64,000 nt of DNA from Microbacterium dextranolyticum. Its GTDB lineage: Bacteria; Actinomycetota; Actinomycetes; Actinomycetales; Microbacteriaceae. The position numbers and the translations under genes were made by a program. The notes beneath the pieces are model-generated. The model did no database searches and was not told the origin of the DNA. It was given only the letters and a program-made list of their open reading frames with translations. The stretch spans positions 186,001-250,000 of the forward strand of contig NZ_JAFBBR010000001.1 in the NCBI RefSeq assembly GCF_016907295.1, given 5' to 3'. Positions 43,104 through 51,241 of the stretch are shown piece by piece (position 1 is the stretch's first letter; each line of letters starts with the position of its first letter).

Positions 43104-43831
43104 TGCCCGAATCGCTGACCGGCAGGGTCGCCGCGGTCACCGGCGCGGCGTCGGGCATCGGTCTGGCATGCGCGCGACGACTGCATCGGGCGGGCGCGAC
43201 GGTAGTGCTGATCGACCGCGCGGAAGACGCGCTCGCCGAGGCGTGTGCGCAGCTGGGCGACGGTGCGTTCTCGCTCTGCGTGGACCTCCTCGACGGGACG
43301 CAGGTCGATTCTCTGCTCGAGGGCATCCTCTCGGTGGCCGGCGGCCTCGACATCTTCCACGCCAACGCCGGCGCCTACGTCGGCGGGTCGATCGCCGAGG
43401 GCGACCCCGACGCGTGGGAGGTCGTGCTGAACCTCAATGTCAGCGCAGCCTTCCGCTCGGTGCGAGCCGTGCTCCCTCACCTCATCGCCCAGGGAACGGG
43501 CGACATCGTCATGACGAGCTCAGTCGCCGGCGTCGTTCCGATCGTGGGCGAGCCGGTGTACACGGCATCCAAGTTCGCCGTCACCTCGTTCGTGCACGCG
43601 CTCCGCCGGCAGGTCGCACCCCAGGGAGTGCGCGTCGGGAACGTCGCGCCCGGCCCCGTGCTGACGCCGCTTCTCGGGGACTGGTCGCCGGCCGAGCTGC
43701 GCGCGGCCGTGGAGAAGGGTGCGGTCATGGCCGCGGACGAGGTCGCCGAGGCGGTGCTGTTCATGGTCACGCGCCCTGCGGGGGTCACCGTCCGCGACCT
43801 CGTGATCCTGCCGACGGCGCTCGACGTGTGA
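43103..43831 (+). CDS. short-chain dehydrogenase/reductase
   Basis: A 242-residue classical SDR, most like ribitol/sugar-alcohol dehydrogenases. The Rossmann NAD(P) site is [15 protein letters not shown], the NAG motif appears as [10 protein letters not shown], and the catalytic set is Ser in MTSSVAG with Tyr and Lys in YTASK. It is translationally coupled to luxS; the physiological link (a DPD-related carbonyl substrate?) is inference. It ends in a hairpin shared with the convergent LtrA gene. Confidence 0.9.
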   Translation: MPESLTGRVAAVTGAASGIGLACARRLHRAGATVVLIDRAEDALAEACAQLGDGAFSLCVDLLDGTQVDSLLEGILSVAGGLDIFHANAGAYVGGSIAEGDPDAWEVVLNLNVSAAFRSVRAVLPHLIAQGTGDIVMTSSVAGVVPIVGEPVYTASKFAVTSFVHALRRQVAPQGVRVGNVAPGPVLTPLLGDWSPAELRAAVEKGAVMAADEVAEAVLFMVTRPAGVTVRDLVILPTALDV

Positions 43832-43871
43832 GAGTTCCCTGCGCGCGGCACGCCGCGAGCAGGGAACTCTC
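43830..43871. terminator. bidirectional hairpin spanning two stop codons
   Basis: GAGAGTTCCCTGC (43830-43842) pairs perfectly with 43859-43871 around a GC-rich 16-base loop. The left arm overlaps the SDR stop and the right arm overlaps the stop of the convergent LtrA gene. Confidence 0.75.
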
Positions 43872-45066
43872 AGTCCTCGGCGCCGACCTCCGGGGTGTTC
43901 GCCGTCGTGCTCTTCGGCGTCCGCCACACCAGCACAGCGACGACGGCGACGAGGATCACCGCTGTCAGGGCGATCGGCACAGGGATCAGCGGGTCGATCA
44001 GCACGAGCATCGCGCCGAGGGGAACGACGGCGTTGACGATCCGATCGGCGCGACGGCGGATGGCCACGAGCCAGACGCCGAGGATGAACACCGCGATCGG
44101 CACGGTATACGCGAACGACGCCCACGGCGCGTGCAGGTGGCTCTTGCCCTGCAGCACGTCGATCTCGACCTCGATCCCCGCCGAGAACGCCGCCGCCGCT
44201 GCGAGGATCACGTAGTGACCGTAGCCGTACCCGAGCGAGTTGCGCAGCCCCCGGATCGCCGAGTGGTGCGGCGGCCAGAAGTAGATCCACCACAGCGACG
44301 CCGTGACGATGAGCGTCAGGGCGGCCACGCCGATGAGGGGCGTGACGTTCTCGGTGTCGTGGAGGGCCTCGATGATCGCGTTGGCCGACGTGAGCAGGCT
44401 CTCGCCCAGGACGATGAGGGTGAACAGGCCGTACCGTTCCGTGATGTGGTGCGGATGCCACGGCGTCGTGCGGGCACTCTCCGCGATGACGGGCACCGCG
44501 AGCTCGGCGCACACGAGCACGATGATCGCGACGAGGAGCGCTTCTCTCGGCAGGAACAGCGCCACGATCCACAGCACCTGGGCGAGCGCGATCCCACCCG
44601 CGTAGCGAAGCGCCGTCGAGCGGAGCGCACCGGCATGCCGTGAGGCTCGCAGCCACTGCGCCACCATCGCGAGGCGCATCACGATGTAGCCCGCGACCGC
44701 GATGCGGAAGTCGTCCTCGAACATGGGCGGGATGCCTGCCGCGAGCACCAGCACGCCGCTCATCTGCACGATGGTGAGCAGCCGGTAGAGCCAGTCGTCG
44801 GTGTCGAACGACGTGGCGAACCACGTGAAGTTCATCCATGCCCACCAGATCGCGAAGAACGCGATCGCGAACATGCCGATGCCGTGGACGACGTGACCCT
44901 CGGTGAGGGCGTGGTGCAGCTGCACCGCCGCCGTGCTGACGGCGACGACGAAGACGAGGTCGAAGAAGAGCTCGAGTGTGGATGCCGCGCGGTGCGGCTC
45001 GTGCGGATCGCGCGGCTGCATCGGCACGAGGCGCAACCGCGCGACGGCGCGTGCAGGAGAGGTCAT
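43870..45066 (-). CDS. ltrA: low temperature requirement protein A (LtrA)
   Basis: A 398-residue membrane protein with about ten to twelve helices. Family landmarks are STLELFFDLVFVVAVSTAAV near the N-terminus, FFAIWWAWMNFTWFATSFDT, ITERYGLFTLIVLGESLL and WWIYFWPPHH. LtrA was named for growth of Listeria in the cold; its biochemical role is unknown. I chose the ATG at 45066. The barstar gene lies 17 bases upstream on the same strand, so the two may share a transcript. Confidence 0.93.
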   Translation of the reverse strand: MTSPARAVARLRLVPMQPRDPHEPHRAASTLELFFDLVFVVAVSTAAVQLHHALTEGHVVHGIGMFAIAFFAIWWAWMNFTWFATSFDTDDWLYRLLTIVQMSGVLVLAAGIPPMFEDDFRIAVAGYIVMRLAMVAQWLRASRHAGALRSTALRYAGGIALAQVLWIVALFLPREALLVAIIVLVCAELAVPVIAESARTTPWHPHHITERYGLFTLIVLGESLLTSANAIIEALHDTENVTPLIGVAALTLIVTASLWWIYFWPPHHSAIRGLRNSLGYGYGHYVILAAAAAFSAGIEVEIDVLQGKSHLHAPWASFAYTVPIAVFILGVWLVAIRRRADRIVNAVVPLGAMLVLIDPLIPVPIALTAVILVAVVAVLVWRTPKSTTANTPEVGAED

Positions 45067-45083
45067 GCGCAGAACAGTAGCGC

Positions 45084-45506
45084 TCAGTCCAGGACGAGGC
45101 GCACGTTCGGATGTCCGGCGAAGACCTCGCACACCGTGTCGAAGTACGTCGGCCCTCGGCCGGCATCGAGTTCGGCGAGCTGGCGGCGGAAGCGTTCCAC
45201 GTGGAACACCTCGGGGTGCGAGAGCTTCTGCAGATAGTAGGCGCGGGTCGCGGCGACGCCGAGGGCCTCTCGCACCCGCTCGTGATGCCTCATCACGATG
45301 ATCGGCGACGTCACCTCGGCGAGTTCGCCGATGCCGCCGTAGAGGAGATCGTCGAGGGCGTCGAGGCTGGCGCCGAGCGTCCATTCCTCGTTCGGCATGA
45401 GCGCGCGATTGAGCTCGTCGTAGAACGATGCGATGCCGGTGACCCGCCGACCGTCGAGTTCGAACCGCGCTGACTCCACCACGGCACGAGCGTACGTCAC
45501 CGGCAT
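45084..45506 (-). CDS. barstar family protein
   Basis: A 140-residue protein resembling barstar, the intracellular inhibitor of barnase-type RNases: ARFELDGRRVTGIASFYDEL, NRALMPNEEWTLGASLDALD and DLLYGGIGEL with the acidic helix that plugs the RNase active site. The C-terminal part (YYLQKLSHPEVFHVERFRRQ) is an extension. No barnase-like toxin is next to it. Its start is divergent from the SDR gene at 45536, 29 bases apart. Confidence 0.78.
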   Translation of the reverse strand: MPVTYARAVVESARFELDGRRVTGIASFYDELNRALMPNEEWTLGASLDALDDLLYGGIGELAEVTSPIIVMRHHERVREALGVAATRAYYLQKLSHPEVFHVERFRRQLAELDAGRGPTYFDTVCEVFAGHPNVRLVLD

Positions 45507-45535
45507 CCGTCCAGGCCCGCTCGGTACACTCTCCT

Positions 45536-47068
45536 GTGCTCGAAACCACGCCCGACCCCGCTTCCGACGGCCCGGAGCCCGCCTCGTCGCGCTCGTTCGG
45601 TATCGACGCACCCGCCGATGCCGCCGTCTCGATCGACCCCACCGACCTCGAGATCGCGCTCCGCGTCATCGCGGCGGCCGCCGACCTCGACCACGACGAT
45701 CCGGCCTACATCGCCCTCCGCCGGCAGACCGGCAAGCTCTACAAGGACGTGAAGCGGCAGTCCCGCCGGGAGAAGCGGCAGCGCATCGCCGACGCCGACC
45801 GGGCGGTCGTCGCCGCGACCGCCACCGGAGCACCGGACCGCATCGACGACGAGACCCGAGGCATCCCGCTCGCTGCGCGCACCGCCGCGCCGACCGCCGG
45901 CGAGCTCATCAAGCCGCGCGCCTGCTACATCTGCAAAGAGCTCTACACGACCGTCGACGCGTTCTACCACCAGCTGTGCCCCGACTGCGCGGCGATGAGT
46001 CACGCCAAGCGCGACGCGCGCACCGACCTCACCGGTCGGCGGGCACTGCTCACCGGAGGACGTGCCAAGATCGGCATGTACATCGCGCTGCGACTGCTGC
46101 GCGACGGGGCGCACACCACGATCACGACCCGGTTCCCCCGCGACGCGGTGCGACGGTTCTCGGCTCTGCCCGACAGCGCGGACTGGATCCACCGCCTCAA
46201 GATCGTCGGCATCGACCTGCGCGACCCCGCGCAGGTGATCGGGCTCGCGGATGCCGTGGCCGCCGACGGTCCCCTCGACATCCTCATCAACAACGCCGCC
46301 CAGACGGTCCGCCGCTCTGCCGGCGCCTACAAGCCGCTCGTCGACGCCGAGCTCGCTCCGCTGCCGAACGGGCCGCTCCCCGAGCTGCTCACGTTCGGTC
46401 ACACGAACGACGCCCACCCGCTGGCCCTGGCGCAGTCGGTGTCGAGCCATCCGATCCTCGCCGCGGCCGCACGGACGGCCGACGAGCTGACGGCCGAGGC
46501 CATGGCCGCCGGGTCATCGTCGCTCGAGCGGCTCGCCGCGGGCACCGCGATCGACGCCGGCGGTCTCGTGCCCGACGAGAACCACATCAACAGCTGGACG
46601 CAATCGGTCGACCAGGTCGAGCCGCTCGAGATGCTCGAGGTGCAGCTGGCCAACATGACGGCGCCGTTCTTGCTCGTCTCACGCCTGCGCCCCGCGATGG
46701 CGGCGTCGCCTGCGCGGCGGAAGTACATCGTCAACGTATCCGCGATGGAGGGGGTCTTCGGTCGCGGGTACAAGGGGCCCGGGCATCCGCACACCAACAT
46801 GGCCAAGGCCGCGCTGAACATGCTCACCCGCACGAGCGCCCGCGAGATGTTCGAGACCGACCGCATCCTGATGACGGCCGTCGACACCGGCTGGATCACC
46901 GACGAGCGCCCGCACTACACGAAGGTCCGACTCGCGGAAGAGGGGTTCCACGCACCGCTCGACCTCGTCGACGGTGCCGCGCGCGTGTACGACCCGGTCG
47001 TCCGAGGCGAGGCCGGCGAAGACCTCTTCGGCATCTTCCTCAAGGACTACCGCAAGGGCGCCTGGTGA
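45536..47068 (+). CDS. SDR oxidoreductase with N-terminal zinc-ribbon region
   Basis: A 510-residue protein. Residues 1-120 are variable and charged. At about 129-150 there is a zinc-ribbon-like pair (CYICKELYTT ... CPDC). A Rossmann SDR domain follows: RALLTGGRAKIGMYIALRLL (NADP loop), LDILINNAAQTVRRS, a Ser in NVSAMEGVFGRGYKGPGHPH and HTNMAKAALNMLTRTSAREM, where the usual Tyr position is not obvious. An insertion of about 90 residues separates the NNAAQ motif from the catalytic region. Substrate unknown. GTG start without a clear ribosome site. Confidence 0.82.
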   Translation: MLETTPDPASDGPEPASSRSFGIDAPADAAVSIDPTDLEIALRVIAAAADLDHDDPAYIALRRQTGKLYKDVKRQSRREKRQRIADADRAVVAATATGAPDRIDDETRGIPLAARTAAPTAGELIKPRACYICKELYTTVDAFYHQLCPDCAAMSHAKRDARTDLTGRRALLTGGRAKIGMYIALRLLRDGAHTTITTRFPRDAVRRFSALPDSADWIHRLKIVGIDLRDPAQVIGLADAVAADGPLDILINNAAQTVRRSAGAYKPLVDAELAPLPNGPLPELLTFGHTNDAHPLALAQSVSSHPILAAAARTADELTAEAMAAGSSSLERLAAGTAIDAGGLVPDENHINSWTQSVDQVEPLEMLEVQLANMTAPFLLVSRLRPAMAASPARRKYIVNVSAMEGVFGRGYKGPGHPHTNMAKAALNMLTRTSAREMFETDRILMTAVDTGWITDERPHYTKVRLAEEGFHAPLDLVDGAARVYDPVVRGEAGEDLFGIFLKDYRKGAW

Positions 47069-47122
47069 GCGCTCGGCGGGCCTGATCCCGCGGCTCAGCG
47101 CTCGGTGGCCCGATCCGGTGCA

Positions 47123-47590
47123 TCAGCGCTCGGGCAGGAAGTACGTCGCCGCGAGCGGGGCGACCTCGAGGTCGGACGCCTCGGCGCGAGTCACCCAGCG
47201 GAGCTCTTCGATCTCGGCGTCGATCACGGGCTCCTGGTCACCGATGTCGACGCGGAACACGTCGGCGACGACAGCGAAGCCCGCCTCGTTGGCGGCTGCT
47301 GCACGGTAACGCCCGAGCGGTTCCGCCGTATCCGGGTCGATGCGCAGACCGAGCTCCTCGTGCAACTCACGCACGAGAGTCTGCAGGGGCGTCTCGCCGG
47401 GCTCGGGCTTGCCCCCGGGCTGCATGAACGCCGTCGTCCCGGCCTTGCGGACGAGCAGGAGGCGCCCCGATGCGTCCAGGATGCGCGCTGCCGAGACGTG
47501 GATCTCGCGCTCGCCCGAGGACGGGGAAGCGGGAGCCGTCGGACCCTTTGCGGTGATGCCGTCGGTGGGGGAATCGAGATCGTCGGACAC
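47123..47590 (-). CDS. Nudix hydrolase
   Basis: A 155-residue pyrophosphohydrolase. The Nudix box is GGKPEPGETPLQTLVRELHE followed by ELGL, with all metal-binding glutamates present. It is preceded by LLLVRKAGTTAFMQPG, typical of NTP-cleaning or general-purpose Nudix enzymes. A disordered N-terminus of about 28 residues precedes the domain. It is convergent with the SDR gene. Confidence 0.92.
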   Translation of the reverse strand: MSDDLDSPTDGITAKGPTAPASPSSGEREIHVSAARILDASGRLLLVRKAGTTAFMQPGGKPEPGETPLQTLVRELHEELGLRIDPDTAEPLGRYRAAAANEAGFAVVADVFRVDIGDQEPVIDAEIEELRWVTRAEASDLEVAPLAATYFLPER

Positions 47591-47698
47591 CCTGGCACGC
47601 TATCACCGGCCCGCGACGCGTCACCCGCGCCGGCTCCTGTCGGTGCCTGTCGGAGGTCGTCGGCCCCGCCGAAGCCTCGCAAACCTAGGCTGGAGGAG

Positions 47699-49807
47699 AT
47701 GACTCCCTCGCCGCAGTCCCCCCGCCCCCGTCCGCGCTCCCCGCTCATGCGGCGCGATCCCGCTGCGCTCGGCATCCCGCAGGCCGCACTGCTCGCGCTC
47801 GCCGATCGGCTCGCCGAAGAAAGCCTCGACCCGCATGCGCTGCTCATCGCGCGCGGCGGTGATGTCGCCTTCGAGACGGCCTGGGCGCCGTACGCGCTCG
47901 ACCGCCCCGCGCTCGTCTACTCGGCGTCCAAGACCTACACGGCCCTCGCGATCGGCTACCTCGCCGACGAGCGACGGCTGAGACTCGACGACTCGGCGGG
48001 CATGCTGCTGGGCCTGCCGGATCCGCACGGGATCACGGTGCGTCACCTGCTGACGATGAACACCGGCCACACGGGTGCGCAGATCGAGGCGATCGGCATG
48101 GACCCCGCGCGACTGCTCGCCACCGGGCCGTCGCATGCGCCGGGAACGTTCTTCGCCTACAACTCTCCGGCCAGCCACGCGCTCTCCGCCATCGTCACGG
48201 CCGTCACCGGCGAGAGAATGACCGACTATCTGCGCCCGCGGCTTCTCGACCCCCTCGGAATCGGCGAGCGATGGATGGATTCCGTCGATGGCATACAGAC
48301 CGGGGCGTCGGGGTTCCACCTCACCGTCGACGACCTCACCCGAACCGCGACGATGCTCGGCGCCGGTGGTGTCTTCCGTGGCACCCAGGTCGCCTCCGAC
48401 TGGTTCATCGAGGAGATGACTCGGCCGTGGTCGAACACCGCGGCCTTCGACGGACCCGTTGCCGCCGCCGGCGAGGTGAACGATTGGGCCCTCGGATATG
48501 GCTACCAGGTGTGGCGCAGCCGCCACGGCTTCCGCCTCGACGGAGCCGCCGGGCAGTTCGCCCTGGTGGTCCCCGAGCTCGATCTCACGATCGCCTATCA
48601 GGGGGCGACGCTCGACACCCAGGCCACCCTGCGGGCGTTCTGGGCCTTCGTCGACGCCGTCGGAGTCGCATCGGTCGCCGGCGAGGCGGCGGATGCCTCG
48701 GAGGGCATATATGCCTCTGAGCTGCCAGCCGCCGGCGATCCGGCGCCCGACACCTGGTCGTCTCGCGAGCGCCTGACGATCATGACCGAGGCATCCTTCG
48801 AGGCCGACGGCCTCATGCTCAGCGATGCGGGCGATGGCTGGACGCTAGCGCTGCCGGGCGTCGGCACGCTGCCGGTGTCGGATGCCTGGACCGCAGCCCG
48901 GCTCTCGCGCGGCGATGCGCTCTCAGCACCCAGCTCGAGGCCCGAAGCCGTCGCCGACCCGGCGGCGGATGACCTGCGACTGGCCGCTCGAGGTGAGCAG
49001 CGCTCCGACGGCTCCGTCCTCGTCCACGTCGTCGACACCACGTCGCCGCACCGGGTGATCGTGATCCGCGAGGCGGACGGTTCGCTGCGGGCGGGATGGC
49101 ACATCCCGCCGATCGGCGGCGGGTGGGAGGTGCTCCGGGTTCCCTCCGTCGTCACGCGACGCCTCGCGCGGTCATCCGCGCTGCTGCTCGACATGGACGG
49201 GACGCTCGTCGACTCGCACGCCGTCGTCGAGCGGCTCTGGACGCAGTGGTCGATCGACCACGGCATCGATCCGGCGTACACGCTCTCGATCATCCACGGG
49301 CGCCAGGGCCAGGAGTCGATGGCTCTGCTGCTGCCGGACCGGCCGCCCGAGGTCACTATCGCCGAGAACCGTGAGCTGCTCGCCGCCGAGACCGCTCAGA
49401 CCGAGGGCGTCGTGGCGATCGCCGGAGCGGGGGCCCTGCTCGAGGGACTCAAGACGCTGCCGCACGCCCTGGTGACCTCGGCGACCCGGGCGCTGGCCGA
49501 CGCGAGGATGGAGGCCGCCGGCATCCGCATGCCCGCCGTCGCCGTCACCGCCGAGGACGTCGTGCGCAGCAAGCCCGACCCCGAGGGGTTCCTCGCCGCC
49601 GCCCGTCGACTCGGAGTCGAGCCCGCGGACGCGATCGTCGTCGAGGACTCGGCCAACGGCATCGCCGCCGGCCTCGCTGCGGGCATGCGCGTGATCGGCA
49701 TCGGACCGCACGCCGCAGCCGCCGGCCCGACCTGGACGGTGCCGGATGCCACGGCCATCCATGTCCAGGACGACGGCGACGGGGGCATCCGCCTCACCCT
49801 CGACTGA
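47699..49807 (+). CDS. serine beta-lactamase-type hydrolase fused to HAD phosphatase
   Basis: A 702-residue two-enzyme protein in one continuous frame. Residues about 20-330 are a beta-lactamase/penicillin-binding-type hydrolase: SxxK motif SASK (Ser75, Lys78), YNS (Tyr154), RWMDSVDGI and a GFRLDGAAGQFALVVP end. A linker region follows (about 345-490). Residues about 490-702 are a HAD-IA phosphatase: DMDGTLVDS (Asp498, Asp500), VTSATRALA, SKPDPEGFLAAARR and IVVEDSANGIAAG. The ATG at 47699 has GGAGG only 2-3 bases away; an internal ATG at 47747 is possible. The fusion is unusual. Roles of both halves are unknown. Confidence 0.88.
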   Translation: MTPSPQSPRPRPRSPLMRRDPAALGIPQAALLALADRLAEESLDPHALLIARGGDVAFETAWAPYALDRPALVYSASKTYTALAIGYLADERRLRLDDSAGMLLGLPDPHGITVRHLLTMNTGHTGAQIEAIGMDPARLLATGPSHAPGTFFAYNSPASHALSAIVTAVTGERMTDYLRPRLLDPLGIGERWMDSVDGIQTGASGFHLTVDDLTRTATMLGAGGVFRGTQVASDWFIEEMTRPWSNTAAFDGPVAAAGEVNDWALGYGYQVWRSRHGFRLDGAAGQFALVVPELDLTIAYQGATLDTQATLRAFWAFVDAVGVASVAGEAADASEGIYASELPAAGDPAPDTWSSRERLTIMTEASFEADGLMLSDAGDGWTLALPGVGTLPVSDAWTAARLSRGDALSAPSSRPEAVADPAADDLRLAARGEQRSDGSVLVHVVDTTSPHRVIVIREADGSLRAGWHIPPIGGGWEVLRVPSVVTRRLARSSALLLDMDGTLVDSHAVVERLWTQWSIDHGIDPAYTLSIIHGRQGQESMALLLPDRPPEVTIAENRELLAAETAQTEGVVAIAGAGALLEGLKTLPHALVTSATRALADARMEAAGIRMPAVAVTAEDVVRSKPDPEGFLAAARRLGVEPADAIVVEDSANGIAAGLAAGMRVIGIGPHAAAAGPTWTVPDATAIHVQDDGDGGIRLTLD

Positions 49808-49861
49808 GGTCCCGCACGTTCACGCGGTCGCGTGCCCCCGTGCCGTGCCCGTGCCCGGTTG

Positions 49862-49965
49862 GCGCGGTTTCGGGTCGCGTGTGGCCTGGTGGTGATGACT
49901 TCGGGGTCGCGAGGGGTCGCTGGCCGTAGAGGTGAGCGACCACACGAGACCCCGAACCGGCGCGC
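49862..49965. repeat. long imperfect inverted repeat
   Basis: The arm 49862-49884 (GCGCGGTTTCGGGTCGCGTG...) is imperfectly complementary to 49940-49965, about 55 bases apart. It lies between the fusion gene and the DUF808 gene, which converge, and may be a shared transcription terminator. Confidence 0.5.
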
Positions 49966-50032
49966 GAAGGGTCTGCCTGGCGAGAGCGTGAGGGATGGAT
50001 TCCGTGAGCCGCGCGCGGACGGATGCCGGGGG

Positions 50033-50971
50033 TCAGTCGGTCTCGTCGTGCGGCTCAGCGACCGCGACGGGCGCCCGATGGCCCTCGTTGAAGCTGAGGC
50101 TCTTGCCGAAGGCCTTGCCGATCACGAGCGTGATCCCCACGATCACGAGCCCCAGGGCGAGCCCGGCGACAGCGGAGACGGCTGTCTCGCCGAGCCAGAC
50201 GACCACGGCTCCGGCGGGCTCGAGCGCGTGCTCGACGGCGTGCAGCAGGTCCAGGGGCGCGTGCCATCCGACCTCGCCGAGGTTCGCCAGCACGAGGTGC
50301 CCGCCGACCCACAGCATCGCGACCGTGCCGATGATCGAGATCACCCGGAACACCGCCGGCATCGACCGCACGATCCGCATGCCGGTGTGGCGCACCCGCG
50401 CCGACGGATTCTTCGCCATCCGCAGCCCGATGTCGTCGATCTTCACCAGGAGGGCGACCGCGCCGTAGACGACACCGGTCATCGCGAGGGCGATCACGGC
50501 GAGCACGGCCAGCCGCGGCCAGAAGTCCAGACCTTCATCGATGTTCGACAGTCCGATCAGCATGATCTCGGTCGACAGGATGAGGTCGGTGCGCACCGCG
50601 CCCAGGACGAGGCGCTTCTCGTCGCGTCCGCCCTCGTCCTCCTCCCCGCCGTGGTGGAAGCCGAACCACTCCAGCACCTTTTCGGCGCCCTCGAAGCAGA
50701 GGTACGCGCCGCCGACGATCAGCAGCCAGGGCAGCACCCACGGCGCGAAGGCCGTGAGAAGCATCGCCACCGGGATGATGATCAGGAATTTGTTCGCGAG
50801 CGACCCCAGCGCAATCCGCCCGACGACCGGCAGCTCGCGCGCGGGGCTCAGCCCCTGCACGTACTGGGGCGTGACCGCCGCGTCGTCGATCACGACGCCG
50901 GCGGACTTGGCGGATGCCTTGAGTGCGGCGCTCAGGATGTCGTCGACGACGGCGAGGAGACCTACGGACAT
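50033..50971 (-). CDS. DUF808 family membrane protein (YedI-like)
   Basis: A 312-residue protein matching DUF808: it begins MSVGLLAVVDDILSAALKAS, contains KSAGVVIDDAAVTPQYVQGL, LPVVGRIALGSLANKFLIII, GGAYLCFEGAEKVLEWFG and RTDLILSTEIMLIGLSNI. Six or so membrane helices are visible. Its function is unknown; homologues occur in many proteobacteria and actinobacteria. The ATG at 50971 is used because it matches the family start. Confidence 0.92.
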   Translation of the reverse strand: MSVGLLAVVDDILSAALKASAKSAGVVIDDAAVTPQYVQGLSPARELPVVGRIALGSLANKFLIIIPVAMLLTAFAPWVLPWLLIVGGAYLCFEGAEKVLEWFGFHHGGEEDEGGRDEKRLVLGAVRTDLILSTEIMLIGLSNIDEGLDFWPRLAVLAVIALAMTGVVYGAVALLVKIDDIGLRMAKNPSARVRHTGMRIVRSMPAVFRVISIIGTVAMLWVGGHLVLANLGEVGWHAPLDLLHAVEHALEPAGAVVVWLGETAVSAVAGLALGLVIVGITLVIGKAFGKSLSFNEGHRAPVAVAEPHDETD

Positions 50972-50990
50972 GCGTGCCACAGTACCGGCC

Positions 50991-51065
50991 GCGCCGAAAC
51001 CGAGGTTTCGCGTCGAGACCGTGACTCGTACCCGGGGTCTCGACGCGCGATCACGGTCTCGGCGC
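50991..51065. repeat. 30-bp-arm inverted repeat
   Basis: Arms at 50991-51020 (GCGCCGAAACCGAGGTTTCG...) and 51036-51065 are complementary at about 25 of 30 positions over a 15-base loop. It lies upstream of both divergent genes (DUF808 and MATE), so it cannot be an ordinary terminator. Confidence 0.55.
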
Positions 51066-51241
51066 GACGCCCCGCGCCCCGCGGCCGCTGCGCGACAGCA
51101 GGCGCACGCGCAGGGTGCCGGTGCGCGATCGCACGCGCAGGCACGCACACGGCGCGACTTGCGATGCGTCGAATCGATTCGATAGGGTGAGGGCGTGGCG
51201 CTCCGATCGGGGCGCCGTTCGTCGTCCTCCCCAGAGCAACC

